From: Virgisporangium aurantiacum
GTDB lineage: Bacteria; Actinomycetota; Actinomycetes; Mycobacteriales; Micromonosporaceae
NCBI RefSeq assembly: GCF_016863635.1
Contig: NZ_BOPG01000071.1
Span: 1 to 64,000, forward strand
Reading direction: 5' to 3'
DNA: 64,000 bases
Shown here: positions 57,144-64,000 of the stretch, piece after piece
Position numbering within the stretch: the stretch's first letter is position 1
How the letters are laid out: the number at the start of each line of letters is the position of its first letter
Position numbers and translations under genes: made by a program
The notes under the pieces: generated by a model
Database searches by the model: none
What the model was told of the DNA's origin: nothing
What the model saw: only the letters and a program-made list of their open reading frames with translations

Positions 57144-57188
57144 AACCGGGGAACAACGGTGGCGATGCTGGCCGCGGAGGTGGCACCC

Positions 57189-57707
57189 ATGGTCACGACA
57201 GCGGACATACCGGGCCGGCGCACGAGGCGGCGGGTCAAGGACGTCGGCCCCGCGTGGACCGGCGCCGACGAGGCGGCCACCCTGCGGGGATTCCTCGACT
57301 ACCTGCGCACCTCGATCGCGGGCAAGGTCGCGGATGTGCCGGAACCGCAGGTCCGCACCGGCGGCGTCCCCTCCGGCACCAATCTCCTCGGCCTGATCAA
57401 GCACCTCACCCGGGTGGAACGTTTCTGCTTCCTCGCCGAACCGATCACCAACATGCGCCGCACCATGCAACCCACCCGCCAGGAGACGCTCGACGGCCTG
57501 CTCGCCGACTACCGGCGCACGATCGAGCAGGCGAACGACGTCATCGAGACCTGGACGGACCTCACGCTCGACGCCCCCCGCCCACCCGGCCGGAGCCTTC
57601 CGCCGTCGCGGAGGTGGGTCCTGGTCCACATGATCGAGGAAACCGCCCGGCATGCCGGCCACGCCGACATCCTCCGCGAACAGATCGACGGATCCACCGG
57701 TCGCTGA
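57189..57707 (+). CDS. DinB-family protein
   Basis: 172 aa from ATG 57189, with GGAGG 8 nt upstream. Four-helix DinB fold with candidate metal ligands H72 (LIKHLTRVER), H155 and H158 (ARHAGHADILRE). Actinobacterial DinB proteins include mycothiol- and bacillithiol-type transferases that handle toxic electrophiles. Divergent from the XRE-cupin gene. Confidence 0.82.
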   Translation: MVTTADIPGRRTRRRVKDVGPAWTGADEAATLRGFLDYLRTSIAGKVADVPEPQVRTGGVPSGTNLLGLIKHLTRVERFCFLAEPITNMRRTMQPTRQETLDGLLADYRRTIEQANDVIETWTDLTLDAPRPPGRSLPPSRRWVLVHMIEETARHAGHADILREQIDGSTGR

Positions 57708-57746
57708 CGCCGCCGTCCGGGGCCCGGCGGGCCGCGAAGACCGGGT

Positions 57747-58496
57747 ATGGACAGCCGCACCCGCCGAGTCCGCCGGCAGACCCTCGACGTCGGTGACCTG
57801 CGGGGAGCGCGGCGCGACGCCGTGCGCGCCGCGGTGGGCGGGCTGTGCGCGCGGTCCTTCGCCGGTGAGCGGGGGGCGGAACTGATGGACCTGATGTTCG
57901 ACACCGACACAGGGATCATCCGGCGCATCCAGCTGTTCCGCGACGCCGCGGATGGCGCGGATCGCGTGGTCGGCTTCGTCTGCGCGCTGCGCCAGGACGT
58001 CCGGCTCGACGGCCGGGTGGTGACCGTGTTCCGGGCGGTGGCCGCGATCGAGCCGGAACACCGGCACCGCAACCGCACCGCGCTGTTCGCGCTGCGGGAA
58101 GCGGCGCGGCTGCGCCTCCGCCATCCGTGGCGGCCGGCCTACCTGCTCACGCCGATCATCCATCCGTCGAGTTACACGGCCCTGGCCCGGTTCTCCCGAC
58201 GGCTCTACCCGAGCCCGCGCCGCCCGCACGACCCGGCGCTGGACCGGCTCGTGGTCGCGCTGGCCGACCTGGTGGACCCGTTCGGCCCGGCCCACGGTCC
58301 GCTGCTGCGCGAGCGCCGGATCAGCGTGCGCGACGCTCCGGTGCTCGACACGCCGTACGCCCGCTTCTACGTGGCGGTCAACCCGCGCTTCGCCGAGGGG
58401 TGCGGCCTGCTCGTGCTCGTCCCGCTGGCCATCACCGACCTGCTGTCGTTCGTGGCCCGGCGGACCATGACGGTCCTGCGGCGGTCCGCTCGGTGA
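57747..58496 (+). CDS. GNAT-like protein, function unknown
   Basis: 249 aa. A segment RVVGFVCALRQDVRLDGRVV, then AAIEPEHRHRNRTALFALRE resembles the beta-hairpin and acetyl-CoA helix region of GNAT folds, but no clear Q/RxxGxG/A motif is seen. The C-terminus is hydrophobic (LLVLVPLAITDLLSFVA) and may touch the membrane. I do not recognise the family. Convergent with nothing; downstream is the LacI operator region. Confidence 0.6.
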   Translation: MDSRTRRVRRQTLDVGDLRGARRDAVRAAVGGLCARSFAGERGAELMDLMFDTDTGIIRRIQLFRDAADGADRVVGFVCALRQDVRLDGRVVTVFRAVAAIEPEHRHRNRTALFALREAARLRLRHPWRPAYLLTPIIHPSSYTALARFSRRLYPSPRRPHDPALDRLVVALADLVDPFGPAHGPLLRERRISVRDAPVLDTPYARFYVAVNPRFAEGCGLLVLVPLAITDLLSFVARRTMTVLRRSAR

Positions 58497-58567
58497 GGAC
58501 CGCCGGCGGTGGTGTCGAGGCGCTGGAGGTTCACGGCGACGTTGCCGGTCGCTCCGGAGCGGCTATG

Positions 58568-58579
58568 CGAATCGATTCG
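58568..58579. promoter_or_regulatory. LacI-type operator, distal site
   Basis: Perfect palindrome CGAATCGATTCG, 63 nt upstream of the TTGACG box of the glycoside hydrolase promoter. Confidence 0.75.
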
Positions 58580-58630
58580 AAGCGAATGTAGGGCTCGCAA
58601 CTCAGAGCTGCAATGGCACGGCGGGTCATC

Positions 58631-58677
58631 TTGACGGTGGAAATTCCGCGGAGTTACGGTGTGGCCGAATCGATTCG
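58631..58677 (+). promoter_or_regulatory. Promoter with overlapping LacI operator
   Basis: TTGACG (58631-58636), 18 nt, TACGGT (58655-58660), then CGAATCGATTCG at 58666-58677, just where transcription would start. A bound LacI protein would block initiation; the site at 58568 could allow looping. Confidence 0.7.
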
Positions 58678-58695
58678 ACACTGGGGACGCTCAGA

Positions 58696-60414
58696 GTGAG
58701 GCACTACGTGACGCCTGCCGGCCCGACGTTCTCCATCCAGGACATCCCGTTCAGCCACTCCGGATCCTGGTTCGACATCTCGCCGGTGGTGGCCGAGAAG
58801 ACGTACGCCGACGACCTGCACCTGGTCTCGCACCAGACCGGCATGCATCCGATCCTGCGGTTCACCCCGTCCGCCGTGACGACGGTGGACGCCACCCCGA
58901 CGCTGCTGACCTGGCGACACGACACCGGCCGGATCGACCTCGTCTACGAACGGCCCGACACCGTCCGGATCCGCGGTGACCGGCTCGGCCTGCGGATCGC
59001 CGCCGCGGGTGACACGCTGACCCCGTTCGGCGGGACGTACCTGTTCCGGGATCCGGTCGACGGCGCGCACGTGTTCACGTCCTACGAAACCGGCCGCCGT
59101 TACCGCGTCACCGTGCTTTCCGGTGCCCTGGAACAGACCACCGGCGTCCAGGCCCTCGGCCACGCCGACCGGCACCTGACGCTGGCGGCCGGGCAGCCGT
59201 GGGAGGTGGCCGTCGAGGAGTTCGGCACGGCGCGCCGGCCCTACCGCGGCGAGGTGCCGTTCGATCGGCTGCATCGCGAGGTCTCGGGACGGTTCCGGGA
59301 CTTCGTCGACGCGGTGGCGCCGTGGCGGACCCGGGCGACGCCGGCGGCCGAGTTGGCCGCGTACGTGCTGTGGTCTGCCACCGTCGCCCCGGCGGGGTTC
59401 GTCACCCGGCCGGCCGTGCTGATGTCCAAGCACTGGATGGACAAGGTCTGGAGCTGGGACCACTGCTTCAACGCCCTCGCCCTGGCCGCGGGCGACCCCA
59501 CGCTCGCCTGGCACCAGTTCCAGCTGCCGTTCGACCACCAGGACGACAGCGGCGCGTTGCCGGACTCGATCACGCACTCCGAGGTGCTCTACAACTTCGT
59601 CAAACCACCCATCCACGGCTGGGCCTGGCGACAGCTGCGCGACCTCGGCCTACCGGTCTCCGTCTCGCGTGCCGACCTGACCCGGGCCTACCACCGGCTG
59701 GCCCGCTGGACCGAGTTCTGGCTGGACGCCCGCCGCGTCCCCGGACATGACCTTCCGCACTACCAGCACGGCAACGACAGCGGCTGGGACAACTCCACCA
59801 GCTTCGACGGCGACCGCGTCATCGAAAGCGCCGACCTCGCCGCGTTCCTCGTCATCCAGCTGCGCTGCCTGGCCGACCTCGCCGCCGAACTCGGCGAGCC
59901 CGCGGCCCGATGGCTCGACACCGCCGACCGGATCCTCGACGCGATGACCCGCCACCTGTGGGACGGCGAGCGCTTCGGCAGCCGCAGCGCGACCACCGGA
60001 CAGCGCCGAACGGGTACCAGCCTGCTCGACCTCATGCCGATCGTGCTCGGCACCGCCCTTCCCGGTGCGATCGCGGACGCGCTGGCCCGTGGCATCGAGG
60101 AGCACCTGACCACACACGGGCTGGCCACCGAACCGGTCGGCTCGCCGCGCTACGACGCCGACGGGTACTGGCGCGGCCCGATCTGGGCGCCCTCGACCGT
60201 CCTGATCGAAGACGGCCTGCGCCGCGCCGGCCACGTACGCCTCGCCGACGACATCAGCCACCGCTTCCGGGCCCTGTGCGAGAAGTTCGGCTTCGCCGAG
60301 AACTTCGACGCCGAGACCGGCACCGGGCTGCGCGACCGCGCCTACACCTGGACGGCGAGCAGCTACCTGATCCTCGCCGCCGCGCACGAGCAACGCCGGG
60401 CGGCCGGCGCCTGA
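58696..60414 (+). CDS. GH63/MGH1-like (alpha/alpha)6 glycoside hydrolase
   Basis: 572 aa. N-terminal beta domain (1-200) and an (alpha/alpha)6 barrel with WSWDHCFNALALAAGDPTLA, LPFDHQDDSGALPDSITHSE, GNDSGWDNSTSF and DGYWRGPIWAPSTVLIEDGL, which match mannosylglycerate hydrolase and GH63-type glucosidases. No signal peptide, so it is cytosolic and acts on an imported oligosaccharide. GTG 58696 has no ribosome site; GTG 58708, with GAGG 7 nt upstream, may be the real start. Controlled by the adjacent LacI protein. Confidence 0.8.
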   Translation: MRHYVTPAGPTFSIQDIPFSHSGSWFDISPVVAEKTYADDLHLVSHQTGMHPILRFTPSAVTTVDATPTLLTWRHDTGRIDLVYERPDTVRIRGDRLGLRIAAAGDTLTPFGGTYLFRDPVDGAHVFTSYETGRRYRVTVLSGALEQTTGVQALGHADRHLTLAAGQPWEVAVEEFGTARRPYRGEVPFDRLHREVSGRFRDFVDAVAPWRTRATPAAELAAYVLWSATVAPAGFVTRPAVLMSKHWMDKVWSWDHCFNALALAAGDPTLAWHQFQLPFDHQDDSGALPDSITHSEVLYNFVKPPIHGWAWRQLRDLGLPVSVSRADLTRAYHRLARWTEFWLDARRVPGHDLPHYQHGNDSGWDNSTSFDGDRVIESADLAAFLVIQLRCLADLAAELGEPAARWLDTADRILDAMTRHLWDGERFGSRSATTGQRRTGTSLLDLMPIVLGTALPGAIADALARGIEEHLTTHGLATEPVGSPRYDADGYWRGPIWAPSTVLIEDGLRRAGHVRLADDISHRFRALCEKFGFAENFDAETGTGLRDRAYTWTASSYLILAAAHEQRRAAGA

Positions 60415-60427
60415 TCGCGCGGCATGC

Positions 60428-61441
60428 TCAGCGCCGTGGCACCGGACCGGTGCTGGACCGCAACGAGATCGGCGGGCTGTACAACCGGTGCCCCGGCGGG
60501 GTCCGGGGCACCGCGATGCCCTCCAGCAGCAGCCGCACCGCCTCGGTGCCCATCTCCACGATCGGCACGTCGGCCGCGGTCAACGCCGGACGGAAGTCCT
60601 CGGCCCAGTGCCGCGCCGCGACGCCGGCGATGGAGAAGTCGCGCGGCACCGCGAGACCCGCCGCGTCGAGGGCCCGCTGGATACCCGGCAGCGCGGCCTC
60701 GTTGATCGTCGCGATCGCGGTGACGCTCGGGTGCGCGGCCAGCAACTGCTCCACGCACGCCTCGCCGGCTGTCGCGTCGTCGCCGCAACAGACGTCGACA
60801 CCGGTCAGCCCGCGTTCGGCGACGGCGGCGGCGAAACCGGACCGGGCGCGGTGGCCCGGCCCGTAGCCGGCCGCGACGAGTTCGACGGACCGGTTCACCA
60901 GGGCGACGTGGCGGTGTCCGAGGTCGGCCAGGTGGTTGACGCAGCGGCCGATGAGTCCCGCGTAGTCGACGTCGACCCAGGCCATGTCGTGCGGTTCGGC
61001 GGTGCGGCCGATGGTGACGAACGGCAGCGGGCTCTGCCGGAGCCGGTCGACCCGCGCGTCCTCCATCCGGATCTCCATCAGGATCACCCCGTCGACCCGG
61101 CGCCCCGTGACGATCCGCTCGAACGACCGGTCGTGGTCACCACCCGACGGCGACAGCAGCACGTCGAGATCGGCCCGCGCGGCCGCCTCGACGACGCTGG
61201 CGACGAACCCCAGTTGCATGTCGGTCAACCGTTGGCTGGCCGGCGGGATGACCAGGCCCAGCGTGTGCGTGCGTCCGGCCCGCAGGGCCTGGGCGCTGGC
61301 GTTCGGCCGGTAGTCCAGTTCGTCGATGACGGCCTGAATCCGCTGCCGCGTGCCCTCCGACACCGCCCGCTTGCCGCTGAGCACGTACGACACCGTGCTG
61401 CGGGACACGCCGGCCCGCCGGGCGATCTCCCCGATGTTCAT
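60428..61441 (-). CDS. LacI-family regulator
   Basis: 337 aa. HTH MNIGEIARRAGVSRSTVSYV with hinge RPNASAQALRAGRT, then a periplasmic-binding-like sugar domain. Convergent with the glycoside hydrolase, whose promoter carries two CGAATCGATTCG sites; the same site lies 35 nt upstream of this gene. It probably represses both until a sugar binds. Confidence 0.92.
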   Translation of the reverse strand: MNIGEIARRAGVSRSTVSYVLSGKRAVSEGTRQRIQAVIDELDYRPNASAQALRAGRTHTLGLVIPPASQRLTDMQLGFVASVVEAAARADLDVLLSPSGGDHDRSFERIVTGRRVDGVILMEIRMEDARVDRLRQSPLPFVTIGRTAEPHDMAWVDVDYAGLIGRCVNHLADLGHRHVALVNRSVELVAAGYGPGHRARSGFAAAVAERGLTGVDVCCGDDATAGEACVEQLLAAHPSVTAIATINEAALPGIQRALDAAGLAVPRDFSIAGVAARHWAEDFRPALTAADVPIVEMGTEAVRLLLEGIAVPRTPPGHRLYSPPISLRSSTGPVPRR

Positions 61442-61475
61442 CCCGCTCCCGACGTCGATCGATTCTGCAGGTTAC

Positions 61476-61487
61476 CGAATCGATTCG
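61476..61487 (-). promoter_or_regulatory. LacI-type operator upstream of lacI-like gene
   Basis: CGAATCGATTCG, identical to the two sites near 58.6 kb; a partial second copy (CGATCGATTC) is at 61457-61466. Supports autoregulation. Confidence 0.75.
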
Positions 61488-61495
61488 AAGATCGG

Positions 61496-62998
61496 TCAGC
61501 GGCGGGTCCGTTTCATCGTGTACATCGCGGCGTCCGCCGCGCGCACGACCGCGTCGGGGTCGTCCGCCGGGCCGGCCGCGACGCCCACGCTGGCCCGGAT
61601 CGTCAGCTCGTGGCCACCGATGACCGCCGGTTCGGCGAAGCTGGCGTCGATCCGCGTGGCGATCTGCCGGGCGACGTCCTCGGTGGTGTCCGGCAACAGC
61701 ACGGCGAACTCGTCACCGCCGAGCCGGGCGACCGTGTCCCCGGCCCGCGCGCCGGCCCGCAGCCGCTCCGCTACGGCGCACAACAGCGCGTCGCCGACGT
61801 GGTGCCCGTGGGTGTCGTTCACCTCCTTGAACCCGTCCAGGTCGATGAGCAGGACGGCGATGTCCGCCGCCGGCGGCCGGCGGTCGGCCGGGTCGCGCGT
61901 CCCCTGCCGCCGTTCGAACAGGGACCGGTTGGCCAACCCGGTGAGGGGGTCATGGCTGGCCTCGTGCCGGAGCCGTTCCTGCAACCGGCCGTTGTCGGAG
62001 AGCGCCACGATCTGGCGGGTCACCACCAGCGCGGTGGTGAGCACGACGCCGGCCACGACGCCCCACACCCGGGCGTTCACCGTGCCGCCGAGCAGCGCCA
62101 TGACGAGGAGAACGTGCGCCGCCGCCACGACGGCGTACGGGAGCCGGCTGTACGGGCGGCGGCGTCGGGCGCCGAGCAGGTACGGGTCGGCGCGGAGTTG
62201 AAGTTCCTGGACGCGTGGCGCGGCGAGGAGCAGCACGCAGGGGACCAGCCGCGCGGCGAGACTCAGGGCCGGCCGGTTCGAGTCGACCAGTGCCGGTGCG
62301 AGCGCCGCGCCCGCGCCGACCATGCCGCCGCTGAGCCCGCCGAGGATGCCGGCCAGGGTCGTGAACGGCGCGTTGCCGCCCAGCGTCAGCTTGATCAGGC
62401 TGAACGCGCAGGCGAGCATGAGTCCCACGCTGAGCAGCCGACCACCCAGCCCACCGCTGCCGGCCGAGCCGGAGTCGACGGCCAGGTACCACGCGAACGC
62501 GCTCACCCCGGCCATGATCGTGGCGGCGTCCAGGCCGAACCGCAGCCGCTGCCGGCCGGCCAGCCGGGTCGGATGGGTGAGCATCGCGGCCAGGCAGCAC
62601 AACGCGCCGACCGACAGCAGCGCCGTCTGGACCGGCCCGCCGGCGGTGGACTCGATGACCGGGTGGTGCCAGGTGGCCACCGCCTGCGCGGCGTCCCCGG
62701 CCAGGAACGCCAGGCCGGCGACGAGGATGAACCGCCAGAACCGGCCGGTCGAGGACGCCATCGGCAGCCGGCCGAGCCGCCAGCACAGCGCGCAGAAGCC
62801 GATGTCGAGCGCCACCTGCACGGACCAGAAGCCGGTCACCTGGAGGGTCACGTCACCGAGATCGAGGGCGTACCAGGCGATCAACGCCAGGCCGAGGACG
62901 GCCAGACCGCCCAGCACCGGGTCGCGGCGGAGGACCTGACCGGGCGATGCCGTCCCGGTACGCGCGCCGAGGGCGATCGTCACCGAACTCACCACCAT
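61496..62998 (-). CDS. Membrane diguanylate cyclase (GGDEF)
   Basis: About 500 aa. Nine or so membrane helices (30-330) form a sensor resembling actinobacterial MASE-like regions, followed by a GGDEF domain with RHEASHDPLTGLANRSLFE, LIDLDGFKEVNDTHGHHVGD and an intact ARLGGDEFAVLL site. No inhibitory RxxD site is obvious. Makes c-di-GMP, which controls development in streptomycetes. No EAL domain. GGAGG is fused to the ATG at 62998; the GTG two codons in (62992) is better spaced and may be the start. Confidence 0.88.
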   Translation of the reverse strand: MVVSSVTIALGARTGTASPGQVLRRDPVLGGLAVLGLALIAWYALDLGDVTLQVTGFWSVQVALDIGFCALCWRLGRLPMASSTGRFWRFILVAGLAFLAGDAAQAVATWHHPVIESTAGGPVQTALLSVGALCCLAAMLTHPTRLAGRQRLRFGLDAATIMAGVSAFAWYLAVDSGSAGSGGLGGRLLSVGLMLACAFSLIKLTLGGNAPFTTLAGILGGLSGGMVGAGAALAPALVDSNRPALSLAARLVPCVLLLAAPRVQELQLRADPYLLGARRRRPYSRLPYAVVAAAHVLLVMALLGGTVNARVWGVVAGVVLTTALVVTRQIVALSDNGRLQERLRHEASHDPLTGLANRSLFERRQGTRDPADRRPPAADIAVLLIDLDGFKEVNDTHGHHVGDALLCAVAERLRAGARAGDTVARLGGDEFAVLLPDTTEDVARQIATRIDASFAEPAVIGGHELTIRASVGVAAGPADDPDAVVRAADAAMYTMKRTRR

Positions 62999-63138
62999 CC
63001 TCCGAGACCATGGGCGGGCCCACACATCGCCAGCGAAGGCACCCATCGGCGGCGGGAACCGGCACCTGAGGTGACTGCTCATGTGCTACGGCACACGCCA
63101 ACCGCGGGTCGGGGAGGTCGGGGAGGTCGGTGCGGCGG

Positions 63139-63963
63139 TCAGCTTTCCGCCGGTCGTTTCGGTGGCCAGACCAGCACGGTGTCCGGGATGTCGGGGTCGT
63201 GGATCGCCCGGAGGTCGCGGCCCGGCAGCGTCCTGGCGTGCGCGGCGACGAGTCGCGCCACCTCGATCGCGCCGTGCGCCTGGAAGTGCGTGTTGTCGGC
63301 GATGCCGGTGGGGTAGTTGGGTGACTCTCCCGGGTCGAGCCACAGGAAGTGGTCCTTGGTCGCCTCGGTGCCGAGCGTGGTCCACAGGTCGAACGACAGT
63401 GCCGTCAGATCGACGAGCGGCGTGCGCGTCTCGCGGGCGAGGGCGCGCATCGCGTCCGGGTACTCCCCGTGGGACAGGTACGGAGCGCCGTCGGCGGTGA
63501 AGCGTCGCCGCTCGACGGGCGTCACCAGCACGGGACGGGCCCGTCTCGCCCGCGCCCCGTCGAGGTAGCGCCGCAGGTAGTCCTGGAACGTCGTCCACGG
63601 ATCGGTGCCCCGGGCCGGGTCCTCGATCTTCTCGTCGTTGTGGCCGAACGACACCAGGAGGGTGTCGCCGGGCCGGATGGCGGCGAGAATGAGGTCGAGC
63701 CGGCCCAGGTCGGCGAAGCTCTTGGAACTCGCCCCGGACAGCGCGGCGTTCTGCACGGCCGTCCCGGGCCGCAGGAACACCCCCAGCGCCTGGCCCCAGC
63801 CCGCCCGCGGGACGTCCGCCGTCGCGTACGTCGCGGCGGTGGAGTCGCCCGCCACGAACACCGTCCGCCGTCGGCCGGCCTCGGCCGCTCCGCCGAACCC
63901 CCACACGCCGCCGGTCGCGCCGGCGAGCGCGGCGCCGAGAACCGTTCTCCGTCTGATCGTCAC
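63139..63963 (-). CDS. Secreted rhamnogalacturonan acetylesterase (CE12, SGNH)
   Basis: 274 aa. Twin-arginine signal (MTIRRRTVLGAALAGATGGV). SGNH blocks: AGDSTAA (nucleophile S41), SGASSKSF, FGHNDEK and DNTHFQAHG with the Asp-His pair. Family CE12 enzymes remove acetyl groups from rhamnogalacturonan so that lyases can act, which fits the PL11 lyase at 18.1 kb. GTG start near the window end; the last 37 nt hold no gene. Confidence 0.88.
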   Translation of the reverse strand: MTIRRRTVLGAALAGATGGVWGFGGAAEAGRRRTVFVAGDSTAATYATADVPRAGWGQALGVFLRPGTAVQNAALSGASSKSFADLGRLDLILAAIRPGDTLLVSFGHNDEKIEDPARGTDPWTTFQDYLRRYLDGARARRARPVLVTPVERRRFTADGAPYLSHGEYPDAMRALARETRTPLVDLTALSFDLWTTLGTEATKDHFLWLDPGESPNYPTGIADNTHFQAHGAIEVARLVAAHARTLPGRDLRAIHDPDIPDTVLVWPPKRPAES

Positions 63964-64000
63964 CGGGTCATTAAATCAACAACCTTCGATTCAGGAAAGC

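Overview
The window is high-GC DNA from an actinomycete chromosome, most likely a filamentous member of Micromonosporaceae or a close relative. This is judged from codon usage, frequent GTG starts, protein families and gene order; no 16S gene is present to confirm it. The backbone follows the order known from Mycobacterium tuberculosis (Rv1691 to Rv1713): TPR protein, HAD hydrolase, a small conserved protein, tlyA, nadK, recN, steA, steB, pyrG, a Nudix hydrolase, xerD, a parA-like ATPase, scpA, scpB, rluB, cmk and der. Several blocks are inserted into it.

Layout. 1-4.7 kb: a terminator, a TPR protein with a huge Arg/Gly/Asp-rich disordered N-terminus and an acidic block, and a HAD-IIA phosphatase. 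4.7-6.5 kb: an inverted-repeat element between convergent genes, an SCP2 protein, a phasin-like protein with a histone-H1-like tail, and a 53-aa protein. 6.5-18 kb: one long plus-strand run, tlyA-nadK-recN-steA-steB-(MraY-like)-murJ-(GT-B)-(membrane protein), for rRNA methylation, NAD kinase, DNA repair and envelope synthesis. 18-20.4 kb: a secreted rhamnogalacturonan lyase with its own promoter. 20.4-25.8 kb: pyrG, a Nudix hydrolase, a hybrid histidine kinase and a response regulator.

25.8-34.9 kb (minus strand): a seven-gene operon glnX-glnH-unknown-pknG-PP2C-VWA-FHA with stop/start overlaps or 1-2 nt gaps. It joins an amino-acid-sensing membrane pair to a PknG-type kinase, a phosphatase, a VWA protein and an FHA reader. 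The kinase, phosphatase and FHA protein all start with the same kind of Cys zinc ribbon. This is the most interesting system in the window.

34.9-47.3 kb: a TM2 protein, alanine dehydrogenase, xerD (apparently starting with CTG), an M50 protease, a secreted PhoX phosphatase, then parA-like, M50-like, scpA, scpB (with a 230-residue acidic extension), rluB, cmk and der. 47.3-64 kb is an accessory region: a TetR regulator whose presumed operator recurs between phoX and parA, a cluster of inverted repeats, an alpha/beta hydrolase, lipoproteins, an Ntn amidohydrolase, a modular glycoside hydrolase, a flavin monooxygenase, a Sel1-repeat protein, an XRE-cupin regulator, a DinB protein, a LacI-controlled glycoside hydrolase, a membrane diguanylate cyclase and a secreted rhamnogalacturonan acetylesterase. 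The lyase at 18 kb, the acetylesterase at 63 kb and the glycoside hydrolases suggest a saprophyte that uses plant cell-wall polysaccharide.

Regulation visible in the DNA: at least eight genes carry a TANNNT box 6-8 nt before the start codon, as in leaderless actinobacterial transcripts. Three LacI sites and two matching TetR-type sites predict small regulons. No tRNA, rRNA, CRISPR array, phage or transposase gene was seen.
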